Origin: Moraxellaceae bacterium
GTDB lineage: Bacteria > Pseudomonadota > Gammaproteobacteria > Pseudomonadales > Moraxellaceae
Length of the DNA: 64,000 bases
Assembly (NCBI GenBank): GCA_029267635.1
Contig: JAJUIK010000005.1
Location: forward strand, 1 to 64,000
Reading direction: 5' to 3'
Shown here: piece by piece, positions 7,450 through 16,511 of the stretch
Layout of the letters: every line of letters begins with the position of its first letter
Position numbering within the stretch: the first letter of the stretch is position 1
Program-made: the position numbers and the translations under genes
Notes under the pieces: generated by a model
The model's database searches: none
Seen by the model: the letters and a program-made list of their open reading frames with translations, nothing else
What the model was told of the DNA's origin: nothing

Positions 7450-9549
7450 ATGGACACGATTCAAACAAAATCTACTCTCCCCTCGAAATTGGTTTGGAGT
7501 TTAGTGGCCATCGTCGGCGCAATTTCCTTTGGGATTCTTGCTGTAAGCCGTGGCGAACATGTCAACGCAGTCTGGTTAGTCCTGGCTGCCATCTGTATCT
7601 ATAGTATTGCATACCGATTTTATAGCTTATTCATTGCCAATAAGGTATTCGAACTCAATGCTCGACGCCTGACCCCAGCCCACCGTTTAATGGATGGTCT
7701 GGACTATGTGCCAACCAACAGATATGTCTTGTTCGGCCACCATTTTGCCGCGATCGCCGGTGCAGGTCCATTAGTCGGGCCGATTCTGGCGGCACAGATG
7801 GGCTATTTACCGGGCACCATCTGGCTTTTGGCCGGTGTCGTGCTGGCTGGTGCAGTACAGGATTTTCTGGTGCTGTTCATTTCTACCCGACGAGATGGGC
7901 GATCTCTCGGTGAGATGGCCAAGCAGGAACTGGGCTCCTTTGCCGGTATTGTGGTGATGCTCGGTGCGCTGGGTGTGATGATCATCATTCTGGCAGTACT
8001 GGCCTTGGTGGTGGTCAAAGCCTTGGCACACAGTCCTTGGGGTGTATTCAGTATTGCGGCAACGATTCCGATTGCGCTGTTTATGGGCGTGTATATGCGT
8101 TATATCCGCCCGGGCAAGATTGCTGAAGTTTCCATCATTGGTTTCATCCTGATGATGCTGGCGATTGTGTATGGTGGCCAAGTGGCAGCGGATCCTTACT
8201 GGGGACCGTTTTTTACCTTAACCGGTACGCAATTGACCTGGTGTCTGATCATTTACGGTTTTATTGCCTCGGTTTTACCGGTCTGGTTATTGCTGGCGCC
8301 ACGTGATTATCTTTCAACCTTTCTGAAAATCGGTGTGATCGCAGGTTTGGCGGTCGGCATTATGGTGGCGTTACCCGAGCTGAAAATGCCAGCCGTCACC
8401 CATTTTATTGATGGTACTGGTCCGGTATTCGCGGGCAGTTTGTTCCCATTCCTGTTTATTACCATTGCCTGTGGTGCGATTTCCGGTTTCCATGCACTGG
8501 TATCGAGTGGTACCTCACCGAAACTGGTCAATACCGAAGCCGATATTCGTATGATCGGTTATGGCGGCATGTTGATGGAATCGTTCGTGGCCATTATGGC
8601 GATGATCTGTGCCACAGTACTGGAACCCGGCATTTATTTTGCGATTAATGCTCCCGCGGCCGTGCTCGGCACAACCGTGGAGAGTGCTGCGGAAGCGGTC
8701 CGTAATCTCGGTTTTGTCGTGACACCGGAGACCTTGGCGATGTTGGCCAAAGAGGTGGGCGAAAGTTCGATTTTGTCTCGTACTGGTGGTGCACCAACTT
8801 TTGCGATTGGTATGGCACATATCATCTCCGAGATTTTCAATAACCGTTCCATGATGGCGTTCTGGTATCACTTTGCCATTCTGTTTGAGGCCTTGTTTAT
8901 TCTAACTGCGGTGGATGCGGGTACCCGTGCTTGCCGTTTCATGGTGCAGGATACTGTGGGTATCGTGGTTCCAGCGATGAAACACACTGGCTCTTTCCTG
9001 GGTAACTTGCTCGGAACGACGGTGGCTGTTGCGGGCTGGGGTTTCTTCGTTTACCAAGGTGTGGTCGATCCACTAGGCGGGATTAACTCCTTATGGCCAC
9101 TGTTTGGTATCGGTAACCAGATGCTGGCTGCCATGGCGCTAATTTTGGGTACTGTGATTCTATTCAAAATGAAGAAAGAGAAATATGTATGGGTGACCAT
9201 TGTACCTACCATTTTCTTGTTCATTACCTGTATGACTGCGGGCTGGCAAAAGATTTTCCATGAAAATCCAAAGATCGGTTTCTTGGCACAAGCCAACCGT
9301 TTTTCCGATGCCATGGCACGCGGTGAGCTGTTAGCACCTGCAAAATCTATTGCTGAAATGCAAACGGTGGTGTTGTCGAATCAGATTAATGCGGTGTTGT
9401 GTGGTTTCTTTATGATTGTGGCGATCGTGATGGTGTTTGCATCGATTGGGGTGATTCGTCGTGCCTTGGCCAGTAAGGTTCCAACGGTTCATGAAGCTGA
9501 AGCGGTGTATGTTGATCCAGAATCCCTACAGAAACCAGCCAACCATTGA
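7450..9549 (+). CDS. cstA: Carbon starvation protein A family transporter (CstA/BtsT)
   Basis: A 699-residue polytopic membrane protein with roughly 16-18 hydrophobic segments, the same size as Escherichia coli CstA. Family hallmarks include FGHHFAAIAGAGPLVGPILA near the N-terminus and SGFHALVSSGTSPK in the middle. CstA and its relative BtsT are peptide/pyruvate uptake systems; E. coli BtsT is a pyruvate/H+ symporter. Sequence alone does not tell which substrate applies. GAGGT lies just before the ATG. The next gene, 13 bp downstream, is the YbdD-type small protein that accompanies these transporters, and a terminator closes the unit. Confidence 0.93.
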   Translation: MDTIQTKSTLPSKLVWSLVAIVGAISFGILAVSRGEHVNAVWLVLAAICIYSIAYRFYSLFIANKVFELNARRLTPAHRLMDGLDYVPTNRYVLFGHHFAAIAGAGPLVGPILAAQMGYLPGTIWLLAGVVLAGAVQDFLVLFISTRRDGRSLGEMAKQELGSFAGIVVMLGALGVMIIILAVLALVVVKALAHSPWGVFSIAATIPIALFMGVYMRYIRPGKIAEVSIIGFILMMLAIVYGGQVAADPYWGPFFTLTGTQLTWCLIIYGFIASVLPVWLLLAPRDYLSTFLKIGVIAGLAVGIMVALPELKMPAVTHFIDGTGPVFAGSLFPFLFITIACGAISGFHALVSSGTSPKLVNTEADIRMIGYGGMLMESFVAIMAMICATVLEPGIYFAINAPAAVLGTTVESAAEAVRNLGFVVTPETLAMLAKEVGESSILSRTGGAPTFAIGMAHIISEIFNNRSMMAFWYHFAILFEALFILTAVDAGTRACRFMVQDTVGIVVPAMKHTGSFLGNLLGTTVAVAGWGFFVYQGVVDPLGGINSLWPLFGIGNQMLAAMALILGTVILFKMKKEKYVWVTIVPTIFLFITCMTAGWQKIFHENPKIGFLAQANRFSDAMARGELLAPAKSIAEMQTVVLSNQINAVLCGFFMIVAIVMVFASIGVIRRALASKVPTVHEAEAVYVDPESLQKPANH

Positions 9550-9562
9550 GTAGGAGAACAAG

Positions 9563-9865
9563 ATGGAGTTTAAAATTCCTAAAAGTGGCAAGGCGGTGAT
9601 GGTTAAAATCATCAAGATGACCATTATGGCGCAGAAGGATGTATTGCTGTCTCCCAAAAATTGGTCCCGCATTGCAACATTATGGACACGTCTACAGCAG
9701 AGTTTCCGCTTGATGGTGGGCGTGCCGGATTATGAAACTTATCTGGAGCATATGCGTAATCATCATCCAGACCTGATTCCGATGGATGTGAAAGCCTTTT
9801 TCCGCCATTGTGTAGATGCGCGCTATCCTTCTGCCAAAGGTGGGATGAAGAAATGTCCATGCTAG
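9563..9865 (+). CDS. YbdD/YjiX family small protein (cstA partner)
   Basis: A 100-residue protein. The C-terminal two thirds match the short YbdD/YjiX family: GVPDYETYLEHMRNHHPDL, then FFR and ARY, then a cysteine-containing tail (KKCPC). The first 35 or so residues are an extension compared with the roughly 65-residue E. coli proteins. TAGGAG lies directly upstream of the ATG at 9563, supporting the longer form. It follows cstA closely and is presumably cotranscribed. Its function is unknown beyond genetic linkage to CstA/BtsT transporters. Confidence 0.88.
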   Translation: MEFKIPKSGKAVMVKIIKMTIMAQKDVLLSPKNWSRIATLWTRLQQSFRLMVGVPDYETYLEHMRNHHPDLIPMDVKAFFRHCVDARYPSAKGGMKKCPC

Positions 9866-9894
9866 AAATCAGTTGATTTCTTTAGAAAAAAACC

Positions 9895-9927
9895 AAAACG
9901 GTGTATGTTAGACATACGCCGTTTTTA
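9895..9927 (+). terminator. Terminator after the cstA-ybdD unit
   Basis: A 14-bp stem (9895-9908 / 9912-9925, one G-T pair) with a 3-nt loop followed by Ts. A second small hairpin, AGAAATCA/TGATTTCT, overlaps the ybdD stop at 9864-9881. Confidence 0.88.
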
Positions 9928-9943
9928 ATTTGAGATAAATGTG

Positions 9944-10903
9944 ATGTGGGGCATGAGCAAGGTTCAAAAGCAGGAAATTCATCAAGAAATGCAAGTGCTG
10001 GAACAGCACATTGAATCTTATCGTGCCTCCATCGATGCATTTTTACAGCAGATTAATTCGATTATTTTGGACAAACCGGCGCAGAGCAAACTGGCCTTGA
10101 CCTGTTTGCTGGCAGGTGGGCATGTGCTTTTTGAAGATTTGCCGGGTCTGGGTAAAACCACTTTGTCGAGTGCCTTAGCACATTTGGCCGGTTTGCAGTT
10201 CCAGCGCATCCAGTTTACCAATGACATGCTGGCCAGTGATGTGATTGGCATTAATATGTTCAATCAGAAAGCGCATGTCTTTGAGTTTAAACAAGGACCG
10301 ATTTTTACCCAGATTTTACTAGCGGATGAAATCAACCGCTGTAGCCCGAAAACCCAAAGTGCTTTGCTCGAAGCCATGGAAGAGGGATGTGTGACGGTTG
10401 ATGGTGTGCGTTATGTTTTGCCACAACCATTCTGGGTAATCGCGACCCAGAATCCACTGTTTCAAAGTGGCACCTATGCTTTGCCCGAATCACAGTTAGA
10501 CCGTTTTCTGATGCGTTTGTCTTTGGGCTATCCTTCGCGTCAGGCAGAAAAATTATTGTTGCAACAAAATTCCCGCCAGTCCCTATTGGCTAGTTTGTCT
10601 GCACTGTTGAATCAGGCCGATATTCTTCAGTTACAGCAGTGTGCCAAGCAGATTCATATGGCGGAAAATGTATTGGATTACATTCTGGATTTGGCTGCAG
10701 TGACCCGTAAAGGCACACAGGGTCTGTCGACACGTGGTGTGATTGCCTTAAAGAATGCTGCGCAAGCCCATGCTCTGGTTGAAAAACGCAGTTTTGTGAT
10801 GACAGATGATGTACAGGCGGTGTTTGTTGCTGTTGTCGGCCACCGGATTGGACGCAGTGAAGCAGAAACCTTACAGTTACTACAAAGTGTCGCTGTCAGC
10901 TGA
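9944..10903 (+). CDS. MoxR-type AAA+ ATPase
   Basis: About 319 residues. Walker A is EDLPGLGKTTL near residue 70 and Walker B is LLADEINR near 130, followed by SPKTQSALLEAMEE and the sensor-1 region ATQNP. This is the AAA_3/MoxR signature. MoxR ATPases act as chaperones or maturation factors, often for membrane or von Willebrand-domain proteins. The stop overlaps the next ATG (TGATG), and DUF58 and TgpA genes follow, a standard trio. Candidate starts are GTG 9941, ATG 9944 and ATG 9953; I take 9944. Confidence 0.92.
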   Translation: MWGMSKVQKQEIHQEMQVLEQHIESYRASIDAFLQQINSIILDKPAQSKLALTCLLAGGHVLFEDLPGLGKTTLSSALAHLAGLQFQRIQFTNDMLASDVIGINMFNQKAHVFEFKQGPIFTQILLADEINRCSPKTQSALLEAMEEGCVTVDGVRYVLPQPFWVIATQNPLFQSGTYALPESQLDRFLMRLSLGYPSRQAEKLLLQQNSRQSLLASLSALLNQADILQLQQCAKQIHMAENVLDYILDLAAVTRKGTQGLSTRGVIALKNAAQAHALVEKRSFVMTDDVQAVFVAVVGHRIGRSEAETLQLLQSVAVS

Positions 10904-11823
10904 TGAGTCAACATAACTTGCGTCGTTTATACCAAAGCTGGTTAGCCAAACGTTTCCGTATGCAGGATGAGCCTGTGCTGGCACAACAAGACATTCTGAT
11001 TTTTATCTACCAGCAGGGCTATTTGTATCTGGTCCTGATTCTGATTACTTTTATTGCCGGTGTGAATTATGCCAATAATCTGATTTTGGGATTTTGCTTT
11101 TTTATTAGCGCCGTATTATGTATCAGTTTCTATCTGACCTTTAAACAGTTGCACGGTTTAAAGCTGGAAATCATTTATCCATCAGTGGGACGTGCGGGAG
11201 AACCTCTGGAGTTGAAGATCCTGGTGCAACAGGATTCTGATGCACCGCGCTATCTTTATCTCAAAACTGAACAACAGTTACAAAAAGTCTTGCTGGCCCA
11301 TCGCCTGCATACCATCCCGCTTCATTTTTTTCCACAACAGCGCGGATCATATCAATTTCCACCCATTCACCTGTATTCCGTCTATCCATTTGGTTTGGTG
11401 CGTGCCTGGACCTATCTTTATTTGCAGCCGTTGATCTGGATTGCACCACAGGCCAAAAACTTTCCGGCTCAATACCAATCTTCTAGTCATTTGGATCAAC
11501 AGGAATTGGATGAGTTTTATGAACTGCGCAACTTTAAAACAGGAGATTCCTATCAATCGGTATCTTGGAAACAAGTTGCACGTGGACAGGGCATGTTTGT
11601 TAAAGTATTTACAGCGCAAGAACAGGAACAAAGTGTCCTGATCGATTATGCGCATATGCCCAGCACTGACCATGAAGAAAAACTCAGTCTGATGATGGGA
11701 TTGATTGATCACTGCGAGCAAAATCAGCAACATTATCGGATCCGTTTGCCCGGACAAGAGATCGGAGAGGGGCAAGGTTTGCTTCATTATCAGCATGTAC
11801 AAATTGCACTTGCACAGGCCTAA
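10903..11823 (+). CDS. DUF58 domain-containing membrane protein
   Basis: A 306-residue protein. Two hydrophobic segments (about 32-70) anchor a soluble part that ends with the DUF58 signature, read here as DEFYELRNFKTGDSYQSVSW followed by KQVARG. DUF58 proteins occur next to MoxR ATPases and transglutaminase-like proteins, and a chaperone-client or membrane-complex role is inferred from that context. The start ATG shares bases with the moxR stop, and the stop is 4 bp from the tgpA start. Confidence 0.9.
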   Translation: MSQHNLRRLYQSWLAKRFRMQDEPVLAQQDILIFIYQQGYLYLVLILITFIAGVNYANNLILGFCFFISAVLCISFYLTFKQLHGLKLEIIYPSVGRAGEPLELKILVQQDSDAPRYLYLKTEQQLQKVLLAHRLHTIPLHFFPQQRGSYQFPPIHLYSVYPFGLVRAWTYLYLQPLIWIAPQAKNFPAQYQSSSHLDQQELDEFYELRNFKTGDSYQSVSWKQVARGQGMFVKVFTAQEQEQSVLIDYAHMPSTDHEEKLSLMMGLIDHCEQNQQHYRIRLPGQEIGEGQGLLHYQHVQIALAQA

Positions 11824-11827
11824 GCAG

Positions 11828-13846
11828 ATGAGCCGATCCGTTCAATTTTCGATTTTGTTCAGCTTGAGTTTGGTTTTTATTACTCAAATCATCTATGCAC
11901 CGTTGCTATTAAATATTATTTTGGCACTGATTTTACTATTGCTGGTCTGGCGTTATCAGCAGCAGCGTAATACTGCGGTTGCTAAAGTGCTGATCGGTGT
12001 ATTGTTGAGTGCTGGTCTGGCGGCCATTTATCTGCATTACCAGACATTTATTGGGGTAGATGCTGGCGTTGCCTTATTAACCACGATTTTGTTTGCCAAG
12101 GCACTGGAAATTAAACAGCCACGCGATGTGATTGTGCTGTTTAATTTTGCGCTGTTCGTGAGTGTGAGTCTGTTTTTATACAGCCAGTCCATGTGGATGG
12201 CGATTTTGATTCTTGGCTGTTTACTCAGCTGTTTCTTAGGATTTTACCGGTTACAGGTGGTGCAGTTTTCGCAAGATCAAACGGTTCGTAGTGAAATTAA
12301 AACCGATCTACAGCATGTAGTGAAGTTGACCACTTATGCGCTGCCATTTTTTATTTTACTCTTTCTGTTTTTTCCGCGCTTGCCGCCACTCTGGCATATT
12401 CCGATTCAAAATCAACAAGCGGTGACCGGCATCAGTGATCAAATGTCGCCGGGCGATATTGCCCAATTATCACAATCTTCCGCCTTGGCTTTTCGTATTG
12501 TTGCGGATATGTCACGTTTACCACCCCGCTCGGAGCTGTACTGGCGTGCATTGGTATTAGATCAATATGATGGCACGCGCTGGACAAGTAGCTGGATCAA
12601 TCAGCAAGCCCAACAGGCACAATGGATTGCTAATGCAAAGACTAATGTGGATTATCAATACTTGCCAGCTGATCAGCAGCAAATGTGGGTGACAGGCTTG
12701 GAACAGTCCATTCCTTTACAGCCACGTTTTTTATTGCGCGAAGATGGCGGAATTACACCAACACGACGGGTACAACGTTCTCAACCCATTAAGTTACGCT
12801 GGCTTGGAATGGATCGCTTATTGGAAAAGCAGGAGGAATTAAAAGCTTTTCAAGAAAAAATAAATACCGCAATTCCGCAACAAAAAGATCAGCGTGCCCA
12901 GCAGTTTGCCCGGCAGATGTTTACACAGAGCCAATCTGATCCACAACGTTATATCCAGAATATTTTACACTGGTACCAGCAACAGAAATTTGTTTATACC
13001 TTGGCACCGGGGCGTTTAGGAGAAAACCGGATAGACGAGTTTCTGTTTCAGTCTCGACAGGGTTTTTGTGAGCATTATGCGTCCAGTTTTGTGATGCTGA
13101 TGCGTTATGTCGGTATTCCAGCACGTGTTGTGGTCGGCTATCAAGGCGGACAAGCAGCACCCGATGGCCAAAGTTGGGAAGTGCGGCAGCTAGATGCGCA
13201 TGCCTGGTCGGAAGTTTGGTTAGATAGGCGCTGGCAACGTATTGATCCGACTGCGATAATTATGCCGCAGCGTATAGATCAGGGCATGCAGGATTTAATG
13301 GCCAGTGATCAGCAGATTTTTGGCACAGAATCGTCGAATACATGGAAATATCAGCAGTTTTCACTGCTTAAAAATGTTCGGGTTTGGGGCGATTACGCGA
13401 GCTATCAATGGCAGCGTAAAGTCGTCGGGTACGATAGCGAGGCGCAAAAAAATTGGTTCGCCAAACTGGGACTGTCTTCGGTTTATAGTTCTGTGCTGAT
13501 ACTGGTGATTGGATGTATCGGTTTAGGGATTTTCTACTTAATGATTGTTAAACTTCGGCAACAGCAGAAAATTCCTGTTTATCAGCGATATATACAGAGT
13601 TTTTCCCGAACGCTGCCAGGTAATCTGCATAAACAGAAAAGTGAAACCTTTCAACAGTGGATGTTGCGTTTAATGCAGGAGTGTCCGATTGATCAGCAAG
13701 AGATTTTTCAACAGCTGATCCGGCATTATCAGAAAGTCATATTTCTGGAACAGCAGGAACCGAAAGATGCGGCTCACTTTAAAAAAATGCTTAAAGACTG
13801 TGCATTTGTTTTGAGGCAGGCGAGAAAAAACTTGTCAGAAAAATAA
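11828..13846 (+). CDS. tgpA: TgpA-like membrane transglutaminase-family protein
   Basis: A 672-residue protein with about six N-terminal membrane helices (residues 1-185), a large extracytoplasmic transglutaminase-like domain, one further helix near 555-578 and a cytoplasmic tail. The catalytic triad of the fold can be read as C414 (GFCEHYASSF), H458 (DAHAWSEVWL) and D473 (RIDPTA). Pseudomonas aeruginosa TgpA has the same layout and is needed for viability; its substrate is unknown. The open frame continues upstream inside the DUF58 gene, but the ATG at 11828, four bases after that gene's stop, gives the expected start. A tRNA-Val gene follows. Confidence 0.9.
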   Translation: MSRSVQFSILFSLSLVFITQIIYAPLLLNIILALILLLLVWRYQQQRNTAVAKVLIGVLLSAGLAAIYLHYQTFIGVDAGVALLTTILFAKALEIKQPRDVIVLFNFALFVSVSLFLYSQSMWMAILILGCLLSCFLGFYRLQVVQFSQDQTVRSEIKTDLQHVVKLTTYALPFFILLFLFFPRLPPLWHIPIQNQQAVTGISDQMSPGDIAQLSQSSALAFRIVADMSRLPPRSELYWRALVLDQYDGTRWTSSWINQQAQQAQWIANAKTNVDYQYLPADQQQMWVTGLEQSIPLQPRFLLREDGGITPTRRVQRSQPIKLRWLGMDRLLEKQEELKAFQEKINTAIPQQKDQRAQQFARQMFTQSQSDPQRYIQNILHWYQQQKFVYTLAPGRLGENRIDEFLFQSRQGFCEHYASSFVMLMRYVGIPARVVVGYQGGQAAPDGQSWEVRQLDAHAWSEVWLDRRWQRIDPTAIIMPQRIDQGMQDLMASDQQIFGTESSNTWKYQQFSLLKNVRVWGDYASYQWQRKVVGYDSEAQKNWFAKLGLSSVYSSVLILVIGCIGLGIFYLMIVKLRQQQKIPVYQRYIQSFSRTLPGNLHKQKSETFQQWMLRLMQECPIDQQEIFQQLIRHYQKVIFLEQQEPKDAAHFKKMLKDCAFVLRQARKNLSEK

Positions 13847-13871
13847 AAAATGAATATTATGCAAACACTTT

Positions 13872-13948
13872 AGGCGTATAGCTCAGTTGGTTAGAGCACT
13901 ACCTTGACATGGTAGGGGTCAGCAGTTCGAGTCTGCTTATGCCTACCA
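13872..13948 (+). tRNA. tRNA-Val (anticodon GAC)
   Basis: A full cloverleaf of 77 nt. The acceptor arm is AGGCGTA with TATGCCT (one G-T pair), the D arm contains AGCTCAGTTGG, the anticodon stem CTACC/GGTAG holds the loop TTGACAT with anticodon GAC, the T arm contains GTTCGAGTC, and CCA is encoded at 13946-13948. It reads valine codons GUC and GUU. It stands alone. No integrase or direct repeat of its 3' end was seen, so it does not look like an occupied integration site. Confidence 0.95.
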
Positions 13949-13967
13949 GATTTAAGCCATGAGGCAT

Positions 13968-14006
13968 AAGGGTTTTAAGTGAAAACAGTTACTTAAAGCC
14001 CTTTTT
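13968..14006 (+). terminator. Terminator after tRNA-Val
   Basis: Stem AAGGGTTTTAAGT (13968-13980) / ACTTAAAGCCCTT (13991-14003), with one G-T pair, a 10-nt loop and a short T-run. Confidence 0.8.
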
Positions 14007-14259
14007 AATGTCTATAGTAAATATGCTAGACCTAGTACGGATGACAGAGTTGATGCCCTTGACCAAATCAGCCAATAATTTCCATCACGGCCTTAAACCG
14101 GAATAAAAATATTAAAGCTAAACAATTGTAGGCTGACTCATATTTCCATCTCTGTAATATAAAAACTGTTTTGGGCTTAGATATTTATTTTTGAGATAGA
14201 TTTTTAAACCACGAATCTCCAAAAAATCGTAGCTCACTTCAAACTCGGAATATCAAAAC
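14007..14259. other. Non-coding stretch downstream of tRNA-Val
   Basis: Together with the tRNA terminator this makes about 310 bases without a gene. I see no open frame with a ribosome binding site, no repeat and no RNA gene here. It lies between the tRNA terminator and the 3' end of the minus-strand DsrE gene. Confidence 0.6.
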
Positions 14260-14598
14260 TTAATCAGCCCATTCGGTCCAGTCAGCTAACTCATTCAGTG
14301 TACTGCGGTGTGCGTTATTGATGAGTTCTGAAGCGTCAATGCCGGGTGCATCCACACAAGTACCAAAAACTGCGAGTGTTTTGTTATCGACATGGGTAAT
14401 CCGACTCAACATCACTTCTAGATTGTAAAATCCTTCAGGCATTTTCTGTGGTTTTTTTGCTGTACTGGCTGCATCCCCCATCAGAAATATACGCATCTGA
14501 TGATTTTCTCGTTTAGCTAATGCTCGGGCTAGTCGCAGGCCGTTATAGGCTTTTTCATCGCCATCGGGTGCAGCATTCAAGATAAAAAAGAATTTCAT
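14260..14598 (-). CDS. DsrE/DsrF-like (YchN-type) family protein
   Basis: A 112-residue soluble protein, MKFFFILNAAPDGDEKAYNG at the N-terminus. The fold family is DsrE/F, with the early D-G-D-E loop, MRIFLMGDAA as the central strand and a cysteine in VFGTCVDAPGI near residue 80. In the family this loop cysteine can carry sulfur, but many YchN-type members have no proven role. It is monocistronic, with no sulfur relay partners beside it. The start is weakly supported by its upstream sequence. Confidence 0.8.
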   Translation of the reverse strand: MKFFFILNAAPDGDEKAYNGLRLARALAKRENHQMRIFLMGDAASTAKKPQKMPEGFYNLEVMLSRITHVDNKTLAVFGTCVDAPGIDASELINNAHRSTLNELADWTEWAD

Positions 14599-14878
14599 TT
14601 TGACGTGATTCTTGTTGTTGTTATGCTGGAAAAAATATCAGCTATTCAAACTATTATATGCGGTCAGGATTAAATTTTTATTCAGATCAGCTCTCGCAAT
14701 TTTCCTGATGAGAGTATACAAATAGCTGAGTTCTAAATCATATGTCATCTATTCTTAGAGCCTTAGTCTAGGGCAGAAGTTTTAAAATTTTTATGCGAAT
14801 AACAAAAAATCCAGTATATCGGTGAAGGCAAGGCGTATACTTTTTGATAACGATTAAAATCATACAGGATCAGAAAAA

Positions 14879-15082
14879 ATGCCTCTTAAATTTGTTATGC
14901 GATTCCTTATTATTCTGTTTGCCGTCTTAATTTTAGCCGCAACTGTGATTCAGTTTTTCTTTTCCAGTAAGCTCACCACAGATTTATGGATTATTCTAGT
15001 TCCGCTTATTTTGGGTGTTCCTATTCTGGCTTCAGTGGTTTTAACCAAAGATGATGAACTGAATATTCATTCTGGTCACTAA
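14879..15082 (+). CDS. Small two-helix membrane protein
   Basis: A 67-residue protein with two hydrophobic segments (about 6-28 and 36-54) and a short acidic tail, KDDELNIHSGH. AGGA lies 9 bases before the ATG and a strong terminator follows, so it is probably a real short transcript. I recognise no family. Both termini would be on the same side of the inner membrane. Confidence 0.65.
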   Translation: MPLKFVMRFLIILFAVLILAATVIQFFFSSKLTTDLWIILVPLILGVPILASVVLTKDDELNIHSGH

Positions 15083-15123
15083 CGGATAATGTGGTGAATG
15101 GATTAACCAACACTCCAAATAAT

Positions 15124-15151
15124 AAAAAGCTCATCTTTTGATGAGCTTTTT
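15124..15151 (+). terminator. Bidirectional terminator between the small membrane protein and tehB
   Basis: Stem AAAAAGCTCATC (15124-15135) / GATGAGCTTTTT (15140-15151) with a TTTT loop. The flanking A and T runs allow use from both convergent genes. Confidence 0.88.
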
Positions 15152-15195
15152 GTTGCCTTAATTTTAGATTAAACCCGTCCAGTAGATCGTGATTC

Positions 15196-16059
15196 TTAAA
15201 TTTTTTGCGCCAAGAGCGTGGCAAAACGCTGCTTGATACGTTGTCCATTAGCATCAGTACGATGCAGTTCTCCTACATTTTCATTGTATTTTAAAATCTT
15301 CCATCCTTGATAATAAGTCTTTAATTCTCCAGTTCTAAAAGCAAATGGAAAATCAGCTTGGGCGGGGTAGTCTGGAGTATCCATGGCACAAACGATCAGG
15401 TTGAATCCATTCGTTTGAGTTGCATGTTGCATCTGCTGAATGAGTCCAGGAATGGTAGATGATTGTAAAAACATCATAACCACGGTGCAGTAGATGAAAT
15501 CGTACTGGTCAGTGATGCTGCAATCTTGATTAAGGTCACGGATCTGGGTATGAATGTTCTGAATCTGTTCAGCCTGAATGATCTCATCAAGTTTTTGGAT
15601 GCTCTTGGCATTGACATCCCAGGCATCCACAACAAAACCATTTTGGCTTAAGAATAGGGCATTGCGTCCTGTACCACAGCCTATATCCAGAGATTTACCA
15701 GGATTCAGCTCTGGCAATGCGGCACGAATCTCGGAATGTACTGCTGTGAGCTGATATTTCTTGGAGAAATAATCCACAGCTTCACAGTAAAAACTTAACT
15801 GGCATTCAACATCTTCACTGGCAGACACGATTTTGTGCCAGGCCTGAGGTTGAATAAAAGGGGGCTGCTGATCCACGGAGAAAACGTGTTCTGAGAGAAT
15901 TTCTCCCATTTCATCTAGCATGGCAAAATTGATGGTCCCTTTTAAAAGGGTCAGTTTCGCCCAGGTGCCCATTTGGGTGTTATGCGCTTGCTGAAACCCT
16001 GCTGGGATCGAATCATGTGTCCAGATCGGAAGTTGCTTATAGCAGACGAGTTGCTCCAT
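15196..16059 (-). CDS. tehB: SAM-dependent methyltransferase TehB, long form
   Basis: A 287-residue protein. The N-terminal cupin-like part (about 1-95, starting MEQLVCYKQLPIWT) precedes a class I methyltransferase domain with motif I LDIGCGTGRNALFL. It matches Haemophilus influenzae TehB in length and along both halves, including YNENVGELHRTD near the C-terminus. TehB methylates tellurite and related oxyanions, giving resistance, and in some species helps against oxidative stress. GAGGAAA lies upstream of the start. No TehA partner is adjacent. Confidence 0.9.
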   Translation of the reverse strand: MEQLVCYKQLPIWTHDSIPAGFQQAHNTQMGTWAKLTLLKGTINFAMLDEMGEILSEHVFSVDQQPPFIQPQAWHKIVSASEDVECQLSFYCEAVDYFSKKYQLTAVHSEIRAALPELNPGKSLDIGCGTGRNALFLSQNGFVVDAWDVNAKSIQKLDEIIQAEQIQNIHTQIRDLNQDCSITDQYDFIYCTVVMMFLQSSTIPGLIQQMQHATQTNGFNLIVCAMDTPDYPAQADFPFAFRTGELKTYYQGWKILKYNENVGELHRTDANGQRIKQRFATLLAQKI

Positions 16060-16511
16060 CAGGTTTCCTCTATTATATGTCGGTCATCAATTGTGATGCC
16101 GGGTTGCAAATGATCCGCAGAGAAAGTCAGTAAAGCAGACAGATGCATGATGTGTATAGTTAAAAATTCGTTATTTTGCAGCTCGTCTCCTCATTTCTAA
16201 CTGAAGTAAACATTCTCTATTTTGTTGATGGATATTCTTGCTGAATAGAAAACCGGTCTTTTCTGTATATGAGTATTTTGAATACAGCGGATTGTTTAGT
16301 AATACCGAGACTTTTTTGTAAAAATCACTTTATTTAGGGCTTAATTCATACGAAAATTAAGCAGATTTTAACAGTGCTTGCTTGTATTGGTGGTGGAATG
16401 AGCAATGTGAAAGGGAATTCGACTGTCTAAAATATCGCTGCTTATTTAAAATATAGGTATTTATGCGTGCCGTAAATTGTGTTCACTGTAACGCATAAAT
16501 AGGAAAATGCT
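16060..16511. other. Intergenic region between divergent tehB and an M48 lipoprotein
   Basis: About 450 bases without a credible gene. It must hold the promoters of both divergent neighbours. The only clear structure is an 11-bp inverted repeat next to the M48 ribosome binding site, listed separately. Confidence 0.6.
16458..16501. repeat. Inverted repeat directly upstream of the M48 ribosome binding site
   Basis: Arms TATTTATGCGT (16458-16468) and ACGCATAAATA (16491-16501) are perfectly complementary over 11 bp around 22 nt. The right arm abuts the AGGAAA that serves the ATG at 16512. It could be an operator or, in RNA, a hairpin affecting access to the ribosome binding site. Confidence 0.7.

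Noticed and set aside
13872..14259. tRNA-Val as an integration site for an island
   Set aside because: No integrase, no repeat of the tRNA 3' end and ordinary core genes follow.
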